Shown here: positions 27,549-37,694 of the stretch, one piece after another
How the letters are laid out: the number at the start of each line of letters is the position of its first letter
Position numbering within the stretch: the first letter of the stretch is position 1
Assembly (NCBI RefSeq): GCF_004526235.1
Contig: NZ_CP038159.1
Location: 930,001 to 994,000, forward strand
Direction of reading: 5' to 3'
Source of the DNA: Sphingobacterium sp. CZ-2
GTDB lineage: Bacteria > Bacteroidota > Bacteroidia > Sphingobacteriales > Sphingobacteriaceae
Length of the DNA stretch: 64,000 nucleotides
Position numbers and translations under genes: made by a program
The notes under the pieces: model-generated
Database searches by the model: none
Told to the model about the DNA's origin: nothing
What the model saw: the letters and a program-made list of their open reading frames with translations, nothing else

Positions 27549-28418
27549 TTAATTCGCCTTCTTCCTAAAATAATAAGGATCATCAAAATTCTTATTCTTC
27601 TGTATATAGGCAAATCCGCCTTTGATATCTATAATCCAATTGAATCGATGGATCATGTCCGCTCCTAAATAATTGGAGCGTTGTTGAAAACCATCGCCTA
27701 AAAAGAAATTTACAGGAACTTCATTAAATTGAAAAGCACCTAACTGAAAATTCGGTAAAACGGAAACCATATTATGAACTTCCTGACCTGAAGAATTTTT
27801 CATTATCTTTTTCTCTATAACCGGAAGCTCTTCCAACTTAAGATCTTCTGAAATTTTTTGCTTATAAAGGACAGCTCCAGAAAATCCAGATTGAAGTAAA
27901 AATTCGTCGGTTTGCATCTTCTCCCCGCTACTACTTGATGCTTCTACAAAAAGTTGACCCCTATTTAGTTTAAGCGGTAATTTGCTGTATGCCGAAATAT
28001 CCGGCAACCCTTCGTAAAGCACAAATTTAGAGGCATCAAAATCCATCTTAAACACCTTATTTTGGAACATTTTTAACCCAATTTTACCTTCCGCACCATA
28101 GCCTGTAAGTTCATTATCCCAGATCCAGATACTATCTACCGTAACTCCAGCTACCTGAATGCGATTAACCTTGCTCAAACCTTCAGGAAACTCTGTCGTA
28201 TCAAACTTCACCGAACTCATTTTCCGCTCCCGATTAGGTGCCAATGAAGCTTCCTGCATAGAAATCTGAAACATGAGATCAGCAGAGTCCTTTTCATTGA
28301 TCAAAGCTTTAACCAAAATATTATAATGATCATTAAGCTTAAATGGAATTGTATCTTGACCATTTGCAAAACCTACAACAGATATACAAAGAAGGAAAAT
28401 TAAAAAATATCGGTTCAT
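27549..28418 (-). CDS. Secreted retropepsin-like protein, apparently without catalytic Asp
   Basis: A 289-residue protein with a signal peptide (FANGQ, about residue 21). The two-lobed layout and the segments GYGAEGKIGLKMFQNKVFKMDF and NYLGADMIHRFNWIIDIKGGFAYIQ resemble clan AA aspartic protease-like proteins of Bacteroidota. The expected DTGxxG motifs are not present: the second lobe reads LLQSGFSGAVLY (Gln in place of Asp) and no DTG is visible in the first. It may be a non-catalytic homologue. Function unknown. Confidence 0.6.
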   Translation of the reverse strand: MNRYFLIFLLCISVVGFANGQDTIPFKLNDHYNILVKALINEKDSADLMFQISMQEASLAPNRERKMSSVKFDTTEFPEGLSKVNRIQVAGVTVDSIWIWDNELTGYGAEGKIGLKMFQNKVFKMDFDASKFVLYEGLPDISAYSKLPLKLNRGQLFVEASSSSGEKMQTDEFLLQSGFSGAVLYKQKISEDLKLEELPVIEKKIMKNSSGQEVHNMVSVLPNFQLGAFQFNEVPVNFFLGDGFQQRSNYLGADMIHRFNWIIDIKGGFAYIQKNKNFDDPYYFRKKAN

Positions 28419-28456
28419 TTGGAAAATATCTTAATATTATTTCAAAAAATGAAACT

Positions 28457-29986
28457 TTATAAAAGATTAAAAAAAGGTACTAAGGTATACCAAAGGATAT
28501 ACATAAGTGCAATGCCCATTATACCATCAATCCGAGCAGGTTTATCGGCTTTATTGATGTATTGGTAAAGTAAATATAACAACCAACCGCCGTGCAAAAA
28601 GGCTACATAGATAATATCCGAATAAACCCAATCCAACAGCACATCCTTCTTCAAAAGAAGTACAGAACTCATGGACAACAAAACGGAAAGCCCCGCCAAA
28701 TAAGTCGCCCTCACTTTACCAAGCCTAACCACCAAGGTCCCTTTTCCAGCAGCTCGGTCGGCATCATGATCAGGTATTCCCGCCATGATAATCGCCGGAA
28801 CAATGGAAAAGAACAAGGGTATACCAACCACCCAAGAATAAATATTATTCAACGCTCCACCCTGATAAACAAAACCACAGATAATAACGGCAAAACTATG
28901 CGTAAACCCCACCACAATCTCGCCCCAACCATTGTAGGAAAACCGTAAAGGCGCGGCAGTATAAGATACCGCGATCAAAAACAAAAGGACAGTAACCAAC
29001 AAAACTTGCATAGCAGAGGCAATGGCGAATATGCCCATGAACACACAGAGAACCGCCAATACTACCAACAGATATTTCAAGGAATTGGTATAAGCTTTTT
29101 CACTCAACACACCATCGACCAATACCCTTGATCCCCCAGAAAATGTACTGAAATGCTTATTCAACCGATCGGTTTCCCGATCTAGATAATCGTTACTGAA
29201 AACCGTGATCACCTCGATCACAAAAAGAACCAGATATCCCAATACGAAAATCCAAGGGTTAAAAGACCCTGCTAGTTCTGCATACAAAAAGGCACCGATA
29301 GCATAGGCAAAGAAGGTCATGGGATAGAATTGCAATCTGATCGCCTTGATCCAGGGCATGATCTGGTCCATCAACTTCTCCCAAGGAGTAAGAATGCCAT
29401 TTTCTAGGGCTTTTCCTTTATGGTAGGCTTTGGTCAGCCACTCCTCCTTTTTTTCATCAGAAGAATGTTTGACCGGACTGATCAGCATGCTCCTAACAGG
29501 ACTCACCCCACAGAATTTTAAGGTAGCATTTTGCAAAGATCTTCTTGAAGGTGCTCCATTGATCAAACGGTCTATCAATACAGGCGTATCCATGGTAATG
29601 ATCAGCTGGGCAGTTTTTGGGCTGAGCAATTTTTTAAAGGCATCCGGCTGAATCTCGTAAAAGGCAAATCCAGGAACAAATACCCGATCGATAAATCCCT
29701 TTAATAAGGCCGGCATATTTCCCCACCAGGTCGGATAGACAAAAACAAGATGATCCGCCCATTTGACCAACCGTTTGGCCTCTTTGAGGTCTTCCTCTTC
29801 AAATTGATCCTGCGGGGAAGGGATCTGAACATGCAGATCGAAATGAAGGTCAGCGACATGCAGGAATTCCACATGCGCCCCAGCTGCCCTTGCCCCTGCT
29901 ACATAGGATTCGGCTAAGGCCGCATTATAGCTGTCTTTACGGGGATGCCCCAAAATAACCAAAACCTTAATGCTTGTTTCCTTCAT
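28457..29986 (-). CDS. Fusion of NAD(P)H:quinone reductase-like flavodoxin domain and UbiA prenyltransferase
   Basis: About 509 residues in two enzyme domains. Residues about 5-200 are a flavodoxin-fold quinone reductase (KVLVILGHPRKDSYNAALAE; FMN/quinone block YPTWWGNMPALLKGFIDRVF at 84-103). Residues about 215-509 are a polytopic UbiA prenyltransferase with the Mg-diphosphate motifs NDYLDRETD (265-273) and DHDAD (406-410). The start at 29986 is chosen because the flavodoxin family begins just before KVLVILGHP; an ATG 36 bp upstream would add 12 residues. The domain pair suggests prenylation and reduction of a quinone-type substrate. Confidence 0.88.
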   Translation of the reverse strand: MKETSIKVLVILGHPRKDSYNAALAESYVAGARAAGAHVEFLHVADLHFDLHVQIPSPQDQFEEEDLKEAKRLVKWADHLVFVYPTWWGNMPALLKGFIDRVFVPGFAFYEIQPDAFKKLLSPKTAQLIITMDTPVLIDRLINGAPSRRSLQNATLKFCGVSPVRSMLISPVKHSSDEKKEEWLTKAYHKGKALENGILTPWEKLMDQIMPWIKAIRLQFYPMTFFAYAIGAFLYAELAGSFNPWIFVLGYLVLFVIEVITVFSNDYLDRETDRLNKHFSTFSGGSRVLVDGVLSEKAYTNSLKYLLVVLAVLCVFMGIFAIASAMQVLLVTVLLFLIAVSYTAAPLRFSYNGWGEIVVGFTHSFAVIICGFVYQGGALNNIYSWVVGIPLFFSIVPAIIMAGIPDHDADRAAGKGTLVVRLGKVRATYLAGLSVLLSMSSVLLLKKDVLLDWVYSDIIYVAFLHGGWLLYLLYQYINKADKPARIDGIMGIALMYILWYTLVPFFNLL

Positions 29987-30026
29987 ACCTGCTCTTTTAG
30001 AAAGAACAATAAAGCGAAGCAACTGT

Positions 30027-30371
30027 TTAATCGAAATACAATTCTTCCGCCAATCGTTTGATTTTAGGTATGATATTGGAGATATAGGTCCTGGAACTTT
30101 CCAATCGCTCAGGAATATGTTGATCAGTCGGGTCCAGGTCTGCAGCCAAAGTTAAATTTACCCCTATTATATTCTCCCTCAACGTATAGATATAATCTAC
30201 ATTGTTTTCAATATCCCAATGCACGATGCATTTTTTCGCTGCATCCACCTGCAGCTCCTTAAAAATTTCAAAGCCCTGCTCCCATGCTTGAATATATCGA
30301 TGTTGAACCAATAATTTCTCCAGCAATTCTACATCTGCTTGGATGGCAATTTCTTCTTGATACATGATCAT
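30027..30371 (-). CDS. Hypothetical protein
   Basis: A 114-residue, mostly helical acidic protein with no signal sequence and no family I recognise (IQADVELLEKLLVQHRYIQAWEQGFEIF; later RTYISNIIPKIKRLAEELYFD). It lies 40 bp upstream of the reductase-UbiA fusion gene in the same direction, so it is probably co-transcribed with it. Function unknown. Confidence 0.62.
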   Translation of the reverse strand: MIMYQEEIAIQADVELLEKLLVQHRYIQAWEQGFEIFKELQVDAAKKCIVHWDIENNVDYIYTLRENIIGVNLTLAADLDPTDQHIPERLESSRTYISNIIPKIKRLAEELYFD

Positions 30372-30527
30372 CTAATTTTGTGTTAATCCATTAACTATCA
30401 AGATCAAAATTAGGGGCTACATGTCGTATATAGGTTTCAACTTATAGAACTGAACCAATTCCACCAACCGCAGTCAATAATCAGGTTTACAGACGCTTAG
30501 AAGTTCGGATTTATAAATCCGATCAAG

Positions 30528-31622
30528 TTAACTGTGCTGTTGCCGATATGCAGTAGGTGTCAATCCGGTGCTGTTCTTAAAAACCGTATTGAAGGCCGTC
30601 TTGGAATTGAATCCAGAAGAGAATCCAATAGAAACAATATTATAAGGCATCATCTTTGGATCTAACAATAGTTCTTTGGCTCGCTCTACTCGGAATGAAT
30701 TGATGAACTGGAAAAAGTTTTGCTGAAAACCGTTATTGATGATGTAGGACAATTGATGGCTACTGAGTTCCATTTGATTAGCCAATTTCAACAGGTTTAA
30801 TTCCGTGTCCAGAAAAGCCTCCTGCTGTTCCATCAATAGCATCAGTCTTTCTTTGCCAGCCAAAAGATCCTCATCACTCATCAATTTGATCTTTTGTTGG
30901 TTGGGATTGGATTCCTCTTCCTCCGATTTTTCAAGCTCTTCAACAATGTCCAAACCTTTAGGGAATATCTCCTTCTGTCGGATGGAGTAAAATGCCACCA
31001 AGTAAAGGATAAACAAGAAGAAAAGATTCGCGAAAATATTTAGGTTCCTAGTGGGTAAGAGCAGGTTATAAGCAAGGATCAATAAGGATGATGCTATAAA
31101 AGAATAGATAATATATTTTATCCATCGCAGATCCACATCTTGGGTATGGGATGAAAACGATTGGATAAGCTTTTGATGCCGGTGTACCTTAAAATACGCC
31201 AAAACCACACAGGTAATGGCATGGCTAAAGAACAGGACCAAAATCAGGATATGATAAGTCTTTTCAGATAAAACTTCTTTTAAGGACAGGGCAATCAGTA
31301 TCAGGAGTGGAACCAAGAAAAGAATAATTCGATATTTCCCGAATTTATAATCTGGATTGGTATAATAATAAACACTGATCAAAAAGGTAAGCGGCACCAG
31401 GAATTGAATGAATACCACGCCGACTTGATAGATAACATGATGTTTTAATGATCCAAGATAAAGCATTTCATCCAACCAAAATGTGGACCAGAAAATAGCA
31501 AACACCCCGAACCAAATATTCGCTTTCCGATTGACTTGGACAGCATGGCTGAAATTAAGAAATGCAAGGAGGAACATTCCTCCAATTAGAAAAGCTTTGA
31601 TTAGGACTTCGAAAGTAAACAT
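30528..31622 (-). CDS. Membrane-bound AraC-type regulator
   Basis: A 364-residue protein with about six or seven membrane helices in the first 215 residues and a C-terminal AraC DNA-binding domain (about 260-364). The first helix-turn-helix reads LNLLKLANQMELSSHQLSYIINNGF and the second ends in GFSSGFNSKTAFNTVFKNSTGLTPTAYR. This architecture is common in Bacteroidota. The probable target is the downstream leftward unit (hypothetical gene and reductase-UbiA fusion). Confidence 0.88.
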   Translation of the reverse strand: MFTFEVLIKAFLIGGMFLLAFLNFSHAVQVNRKANIWFGVFAIFWSTFWLDEMLYLGSLKHHVIYQVGVVFIQFLVPLTFLISVYYYTNPDYKFGKYRIILFLVPLLILIALSLKEVLSEKTYHILILVLFFSHAITCVVLAYFKVHRHQKLIQSFSSHTQDVDLRWIKYIIYSFIASSLLILAYNLLLPTRNLNIFANLFFLFILYLVAFYSIRQKEIFPKGLDIVEELEKSEEEESNPNQQKIKLMSDEDLLAGKERLMLLMEQQEAFLDTELNLLKLANQMELSSHQLSYIINNGFQQNFFQFINSFRVERAKELLLDPKMMPYNIVSIGFSSGFNSKTAFNTVFKNSTGLTPTAYRQQHS

Positions 31623-31668
31623 CTGTACGTATTAAAGAGGCAATATACACAAAGTTTAAAGCGCCAAT

Positions 31669-32856
31669 TTACACAAAGTCGTACAAACCATTCTTCCAAC
31701 CTAAAATTTTATTGGAATCTGCCTGGAGCCAATTCTTCAGCACAGTAGCATACACCTTCCGAAAGTCTTCTGTATATATCAAATCTCCTTCATGGAGGTT
31801 TCTCAGATCCGGAAGCGCATTGAGCATCCCTTGTTTCTTCAATCCTCCACTGATAAAGAAAAGTTGATTGGCCGTTCCATGATCAGTACCATTGCTGGCA
31901 TTCTGTGCCACCCTCCTTCCAAATTCCGAAAAGGTCATCAATAAGACATTCTTGAAAAGATCATGTTTTTTCAAATCGGCAACAAAAGCTTTTACCGCTT
32001 CATTGATTTCCTGGAATAACTTCCCTTGTCTATCATTCTGGTTCACATGGGTATCGAAACTTCCGATAGATAGGTAATATACCCGGGTATTGATATCCGA
32101 TTTGATAAGCGAGGAAATGGTCTTGAATTCCTTTCCTAATCCTGAGTTTGGATAGGAATCAGCAGTTGCTTTGGTCTTGCTCTTATCAAAGATATAATCG
32201 GCATTATTGATGGTTGAACCTAAGGTGCTGTACAGATAGGAAACCGTTTCTTCCTCATGATCATGTTGCTGGGCTAGGGTTTTAAGATAATTTTCCTGGC
32301 TCAACTGGTATAGTTTCCGTGGCTCCTTGAACGCAAAAGCCTTATTATTCTTTCCTTTTAGGGCCAAGCTCAACATATCATCCACCTCCAATGCCTGTGT
32401 GGGATGCGGACAATCGTAACAGGCTTCATCCAAATACCTTCCTAACCAACCTGTTTCCAGGTATTCGTCCGATCGGCTGGCCGAATGCCAAATATCCATG
32501 CTTCGAAAATGGGATTTATCCGGATTTGGATACCCCACATTATTTAAAACCGCCAGTTCGCCCTGTTCATATAATTTCTTGAAAAAGCCAAGGTTAGGAT
32601 TGATGCCGGCCTCATCATTCAGGCGCAGGGAATTTTTGATTCCAATTTGGCTTCTTTCCCGAAAATAAATATCATTTCGGGTCGGGATGATGGTATTCAA
32701 CCCATCATTTCCGCCTGTAAATTGCAGTACTACCAATATATTCGGCCTATTTTGGAGTGAATTATCTATTTCCAAGGCCTTCAGAAAGTTTGGTAGCATC
32801 ATAGATGCGGAAACCAAACTGCCCATCTTTAAAAACTCTCTTCTCTTGATATACAT
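31669..32856 (-). CDS. DUF1501 family secreted protein (Tat signal)
   Basis: A 395-residue protein with a twin-arginine leader (KRREFLKMGSL, residues 4-14). It has the alkaline-phosphatase-like pattern of DUF1501: VLQFTGGNDGLNTIIPT, then SHFRSMDIWHSAS, GWLGRYLDEA, and near the end LMTFSEFGRRVAQNASNGTDHG. These proteins are exported, probably folded. Substrate unknown. It follows the DUF1800 gene by 10 bp, a conserved pairing. Confidence 0.92.
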   Translation of the reverse strand: MYIKRREFLKMGSLVSASMMLPNFLKALEIDNSLQNRPNILVVLQFTGGNDGLNTIIPTRNDIYFRERSQIGIKNSLRLNDEAGINPNLGFFKKLYEQGELAVLNNVGYPNPDKSHFRSMDIWHSASRSDEYLETGWLGRYLDEACYDCPHPTQALEVDDMLSLALKGKNNKAFAFKEPRKLYQLSQENYLKTLAQQHDHEEETVSYLYSTLGSTINNADYIFDKSKTKATADSYPNSGLGKEFKTISSLIKSDINTRVYYLSIGSFDTHVNQNDRQGKLFQEINEAVKAFVADLKKHDLFKNVLLMTFSEFGRRVAQNASNGTDHGTANQLFFISGGLKKQGMLNALPDLRNLHEGDLIYTEDFRKVYATVLKNWLQADSNKILGWKNGLYDFV

Positions 32857-32866
32857 ATTCTCAGGA

Positions 32867-34243
32867 TTACATCAGCTGATATTCCGGTGTGGACATCAAG
32901 TTGATCATATTCATTTTTATTCCCTCATCTGCAAAACGTGTAGCAACTTTTTGAACGCTTTTATTTGGTGATTGCAGGATATAGTCCACTAATTTCTTGC
33001 CTTTGAATGTATCATTGACTTGATTCCAGTCGATTTCGATCTGGGGGTTCTTGAATTGTCTTAAATTGCTGTTCTTATTCTTGGTCCCCATGTCCAGATC
33101 ATCATCCAGCGGAGCATCGTAGTCCATTGGCCTTAAACCAGTCCAGATTTGTGGCATCTGAAGCCGGAGCATCAAGGTTGAACTATCTATCCAGGCTTTT
33201 CCATTCGGCCATCCGGCCACATTGGGTGGATATAACAACATTTGCCCCAATAAGCGTTGATAATCTATTAGATTTTCGGGATGTGCCACTTGCATGGGCA
33301 TAATACGCATCATGCCTACCATCAATTCAATGGGTGATTTTATACGGTTGCCAATATGTTGTGCTTCGTAGAACCAATCGCTCAGAAAGATGCTATCCAA
33401 TAATTTTTGGATAGCATAATTAGCTTGATAAAAGATGGAGCTTAACTCTTGAACCCTCGCTTCATCTACTTTTTCATTCACGAAGAACTTATAGATCTTT
33501 TCGGTTATAAACCGTGCCGTTTCCTTCTTTTCCAAGATAATATGCAGAACATCCTCCCCTGAAAAATTACCCTTCTTCCCTAAGAACGTCTTTTCGCCAG
33601 TATCATGTTGATTTTTACGTTCAATAAATTCTCCTTGTTTATTATATGCCCAACCTGTAAATGCCCTCGCCCCTTCCCTTACATCTGTTTCCGTATAATT
33701 CCCCCTTCCCAAGGTGAATAATTCCATGACCTCCCTTGCAAAGTTCTCATTGGGATGGCCTTTTTTATTCTGTTGGTTGTTCAGGAAATTCAACATGGAG
33801 GGCGATTGGCTGACGGCAAACAAGAGATCCTTGAAATTACCTAAGGCATGCCGACGGATGCTGTTCAGCAATTGTTTGCTAAACCTGGGATTAACAGATC
33901 GACTCGCAAAATGGCCGTGCCAGAAAAAAGCCATCTTTTCGTTCAGTTGGGCCTCGGAAAGAATCATCTGGTTCATGAAGTCGATATTTAGATCCAGGTT
34001 CTGGGAACGGTTTAATTTTTGGGTCTGTTTCCGCTTCTCTGCATTGTCCATAGGGTTATAAGCATCTTCCGTTGGCTGCTCTGGCTTTTGGAAATTCACT
34101 GGCTGGAACTTCTGGGGCTTAGTTAAGCTGCGGTAGAGGTCTTTGATACTGCTTTTATCTATGGTCGGAATCTGTTCCAGCGCTGGCCCAAAACCTGCGC
34201 GCCATAATAAATGCAATTTTTGGGTTAAGGTTTCCCCTTTCAT
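32867..34243 (-). CDS. DUF1800 family protein
   Basis: A 458-residue protein that almost always precedes a DUF1501 gene. Typical segments are LLWRAGFGPA at the N-terminus, KMAFFWHGHFASR, SPSMLNFLNNQQNKKGHPNENFAREVMELFTLG and GQMLLYPPNVAGWPNGKAWI. Its role is not established; the pairing with an exported partner suggests assembly or processing together. No truncation is seen. Confidence 0.92.
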   Translation of the reverse strand: MKGETLTQKLHLLWRAGFGPALEQIPTIDKSSIKDLYRSLTKPQKFQPVNFQKPEQPTEDAYNPMDNAEKRKQTQKLNRSQNLDLNIDFMNQMILSEAQLNEKMAFFWHGHFASRSVNPRFSKQLLNSIRRHALGNFKDLLFAVSQSPSMLNFLNNQQNKKGHPNENFAREVMELFTLGRGNYTETDVREGARAFTGWAYNKQGEFIERKNQHDTGEKTFLGKKGNFSGEDVLHIILEKKETARFITEKIYKFFVNEKVDEARVQELSSIFYQANYAIQKLLDSIFLSDWFYEAQHIGNRIKSPIELMVGMMRIMPMQVAHPENLIDYQRLLGQMLLYPPNVAGWPNGKAWIDSSTLMLRLQMPQIWTGLRPMDYDAPLDDDLDMGTKNKNSNLRQFKNPQIEIDWNQVNDTFKGKKLVDYILQSPNKSVQKVATRFADEGIKMNMINLMSTPEYQLM

Positions 34244-34348
34244 AAGACGGTTTTCTAATTATATACCAATTTACGTAAAAATTATAACAAGTGATTTATG
34301 AATTTATTGTAAATTGTCGGGTATTTTTTACCTACTGAATTCAACATT

Positions 34349-34708
34349 ATGCATCCAAAAAATATAGAACGCGTTTATAAAATGTCTTTCGCAGGGGTTT
34401 ATCCGATGTATATCCAAAAAGCGGAGAAAAAGAACAGAACAAAAGCGGAAGTTGATGAGATTATCTATTGGCTTACGGGTTATGATGAAAAGACCTTACA
34501 GAAAGCCATAGATGAGAAAATAAACTTGGAGGATTTTTTCGGGAAAGCACCAAAGATGAATCCGAATGCTGTAAAAATCACCGGGGTAATCTGTGGCGAT
34601 CGAATTGAAGAAATTGAAGATAAGCTGATTCAACAGGTTAGATATTTGGATAAGTTGATAGACGAGCTGGCCAAAGGTAAGGCAATGGAGAAGATTTTAA
34701 GGTCATAA
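34349..34708 (+). CDS. DUF2200 family protein
   Basis: A 119-residue cytoplasmic protein with the family signatures [38 protein letters not shown] and [17 protein letters not shown] followed by [13 protein letters not shown]. The family is small, widespread in bacteria and of unknown function. It stands alone between divergent genes. Confidence 0.9.
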   Translation: MHPKNIERVYKMSFAGVYPMYIQKAEKKNRTKAEVDEIIYWLTGYDEKTLQKAIDEKINLEDFFGKAPKMNPNAVKITGVICGDRIEEIEDKLIQQVRYLDKLIDELAKGKAMEKILRS

Positions 34709-34820
34709 TTTTATGGAAATATGATCAAAGGATCTATTACTCTGTAATATTTCCATTATGCAAACGATTGAATGATTAAGGCTGGTTTTCCAGCGTCATT
34801 TATTCATTATCTTGGAATAA

Positions 34821-36644
34821 ATGAATGAAATGATGAAGAAACTAGCCATAATCAGTTTTTTGATCTGTGCCAGCAACCTATCCTTTGCACAATCAGAAAA
34901 TGACCTTTCTTTTTTTAACAAGAAAAATCTGACGAGTCTAACCAAAAAGGCGAATCAACAAGCTATCCAAGAAATCCAGCATCCGGTTTTGCGTGAAGTT
35001 GCAATACAGATGAAAAATGGAAACTACCCTTTAGCGGAAAGATTCAAAACGTATGAAAGCTTCTTAGACCCTAAAATTCTAGCTAAAGAATTAAAAACCA
35101 GCCCTTACTCCCAATTTGAAAATCCTACCGGAATTTATTTTTCAGCAAATGAAGAAGTTCTTGTCTGGGTTGAAGAAAATGAAAACCAAAAACTAAACTT
35201 ATTGGTCACCAATTGGGATGATGAACATTTTAGGATGCACTCCTATCCTTTAAAAGCTGGATTAAATAAATTCCAAGTAAAGGATAAGGGCAATTCTTAT
35301 ATCCAACATTTCTATGATGAAGGAAAACCCTTTAAAAAATTAAAGATCCATATCCTTTCTGGTAAAATAAACGGTGTGTTTGATGCCCGAAAAGATGATA
35401 ATCACAAGTACCAAAAGATACTGAGTTCAGCCCATGGCCCTGTTATCGATTTAGTAGGTAAAAAAGTACACCTTGCCTATTCCAAAGAATCGTTAAAAAA
35501 AGGAACCCCAGAAAATGGTAAAGGATTAGTAGCACTATATGATTCGATAATTCATATTCAACATGAGATCATGGGTTTGGTAAAATATAAAAAAGAACCT
35601 AAGAACCATATGTTTGGCCGCGTAATTTGGAAAGGATTTATGCATGCAGATGGATTGGGTGCTGCTTTTCATGATAATACCATGAAAGATCTAGCGGACA
35701 TCAATCGGCTACGGAAAAATTCTTGGGGTGTTGCCCATGAGTTTGGTCATGTCAACCAAGTTAGGCCAAATATGAAATGGACGGGTACAACGGAAGTAAC
35801 CAATAACATATATTCCGTTTGGACACAATATGTTTACAATTCCCATTCCCCTAAATTGGAACATGAAAAACTGAAGGATTATGATGAGCCTAAAATTGGA
35901 GGAAGGATAACTGCCTATATGGAATCTGCATTTGTGCATGGTCAGCCTTGGTTAACCCAAGCGGGTCCAGACCGTTGGGATAGAGAGCGTAAAAGAGATT
36001 GGGGTGGTGATCATTTCGTCAAATTGGTTCCGCTATGGCAATTACAATTGTACTTCCATGAGGTTGGTGCTGGTAAGAAATGGGGAAATAAGGACTTCTA
36101 TGGTGACATATTTTATAAAGCTATCCAAGAACCTGTTTCAGATCAGGAATCCGAAAGCTACTATCAATTACAGTTCGTCAAGAATGCTTGTAAAGTGAGT
36201 GGATTAGACTTAACCGATTTTTTTAAAAAATCTGGGATCCTTGCTCCGATTGATCTTATTGTAGACGATTATACGGTTGGGCGTATGTTGATTACCGATC
36301 AAGACATACAAGAAGTAGAAAAATATGCTTCCCAATTTCCGAAACCAAGCAGTCCTGTTATCCATTACCTTACGGCGAACAGTATTTCAATTTTTAAGAA
36401 TCAAGAAGTATTAAAGGGTAAAATTAACGAAGGATTTTCGAAGGAAAAGGATCGTTTGATCATCGATAATCTAGCTTGGCCAGGTGCAGTTGCATTTGAG
36501 ACGTATCAGGGCGATAAATTAGTCAAAGTCGCATTCCGTGGTGCTGGTTTCACCAATAACCAACACACCATTGTACATCTTCCAATTGGTTCCACCAAAG
36601 TAAAGGCAATTGGTTGGAATGGGGAGAAAATTGATGTAATTTAA
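34821..36644 (+). CDS. M60 (enhancin-like) metallopeptidase
   Basis: A 607-residue secreted protein with a signal peptide (LSFAQ, about residue 24). The zinc site is HEFGH (residues 306-310) in WGVAHEFGHVNQVRPNMKW, preceded by an all-beta N-terminal domain. A downstream Glu (in the region LQLYFHEVGAGKKW or later) would complete the gluzincin site. M60 enzymes degrade mucin-type glycoproteins or O-glycopeptides in Bacteroidota; that substrate is an inference here. No SusC/D genes are near. Confidence 0.86.
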   Translation: MNEMMKKLAIISFLICASNLSFAQSENDLSFFNKKNLTSLTKKANQQAIQEIQHPVLREVAIQMKNGNYPLAERFKTYESFLDPKILAKELKTSPYSQFENPTGIYFSANEEVLVWVEENENQKLNLLVTNWDDEHFRMHSYPLKAGLNKFQVKDKGNSYIQHFYDEGKPFKKLKIHILSGKINGVFDARKDDNHKYQKILSSAHGPVIDLVGKKVHLAYSKESLKKGTPENGKGLVALYDSIIHIQHEIMGLVKYKKEPKNHMFGRVIWKGFMHADGLGAAFHDNTMKDLADINRLRKNSWGVAHEFGHVNQVRPNMKWTGTTEVTNNIYSVWTQYVYNSHSPKLEHEKLKDYDEPKIGGRITAYMESAFVHGQPWLTQAGPDRWDRERKRDWGGDHFVKLVPLWQLQLYFHEVGAGKKWGNKDFYGDIFYKAIQEPVSDQESESYYQLQFVKNACKVSGLDLTDFFKKSGILAPIDLIVDDYTVGRMLITDQDIQEVEKYASQFPKPSSPVIHYLTANSISIFKNQEVLKGKINEGFSKEKDRLIIDNLAWPGAVAFETYQGDKLVKVAFRGAGFTNNQHTIVHLPIGSTKVKAIGWNGEKIDVI

Positions 36645-36736
36645 GCTTGTAGATACTTTGTATATAGGTATTAATAGCCTTTAAACAAGGTTGGCATATT
36701 TTTTATCCTGATATGAGTACACCAATTCATATCAGG

Positions 36737-37690
36737 ATGAAAATAGCACAATCACTAATTTTAGGCGTTTTAGCCATTTCTCTTACTGTCGGATGTTCAG
36801 GTTCGGGAGATAAATCCAAGTCTGGAGAAACAGAAAACGAATCAGGAGGATTATTTTCTTCCGGTTCTAAAAATGAGGCGCAAGAAATCATAGATTTCAA
36901 TAACAAGATGGTTCAAACGGAAAATAACCACAATAGTTTTATCCGTAATTACATTCGCGCAGTCGATAACCTGGATTACTTCATCAAACAAAAGATGGCC
37001 AATCCAGAGGCCATAGCTATACCTCCCATTTTGGTAAAACCTGTAATGGTCAATCAATTAAAAGATTTAAAAGCCCCAAGCTCTTTAAAAGGTGATTATG
37101 CAGTATGGATAGACAGCATGCAAACCAGTTTCACTGCCCTGCAAAGCCTATATAAGGAAATGGAAAACTATAAATCTGCCGAAGATTGGAAAGAAGACAG
37201 TGGAAAAAAAATGGAGCATTTTAGAGCCAAGGGTTTAGCAGAGATAGATAAGAATGAAAAGGCATCTAAAGCAATTTTTACTGCATTACGTCCTGAAGCG
37301 GATAAAGCAGAATCGGAAATATTGAAGGATCATCCTTTTAAGGATCAGATTATTTCTTCTAGGAAAATCATGGAATACTGTAAAGAAATAACCATGGGTA
37401 CTTATGATGATGTGAGTAACCAGGCTTTCAAAGCCAATTTTGAAAAACAGTACAATGAATTGGAGACTTTATTGAATAAAAATAAGGAGAACCCGATTAA
37501 AGGGGATCAATACGAAAGTAACAACCGAAGATTCAACACTTTCAATGAAGCAGTGGATACCTATCTTGGTAAAATGCGCATTATTCAACGTGAAATGAAT
37601 TCGTCAAGCGAGATTTCGGAAGGAGCATTTACAGATTTAGACAATGCTGCCCAAACGGTGGTGAGCACCTATAATAATTTTGTAAACTAA
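36737..37690 (+). CDS. YiiG/DUF3829-like lipoprotein
   Basis: About 317 residues, lipobox TVGC (Cys20 of the chosen form), then a Ser/Gly-rich linker and a helical domain with EIIDFNNKMVQTENNHNSFIRNYIRAVDNL near its start. This helical start resembles the YiiG/DUF3829 lipoproteins. The start at 36737 is preferred because the preceding 8 residues do not fit a signal peptide; an upstream ATG at 36713 is possible. Function unknown. Confidence 0.75.
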   Translation: MKIAQSLILGVLAISLTVGCSGSGDKSKSGETENESGGLFSSGSKNEAQEIIDFNNKMVQTENNHNSFIRNYIRAVDNLDYFIKQKMANPEAIAIPPILVKPVMVNQLKDLKAPSSLKGDYAVWIDSMQTSFTALQSLYKEMENYKSAEDWKEDSGKKMEHFRAKGLAEIDKNEKASKAIFTALRPEADKAESEILKDHPFKDQIISSRKIMEYCKEITMGTYDDVSNQAFKANFEKQYNELETLLNKNKENPIKGDQYESNNRRFNTFNEAVDTYLGKMRIIQREMNSSSEISEGAFTDLDNAAQTVVSTYNNFVN

Positions 37691-37694
37691 TTTT

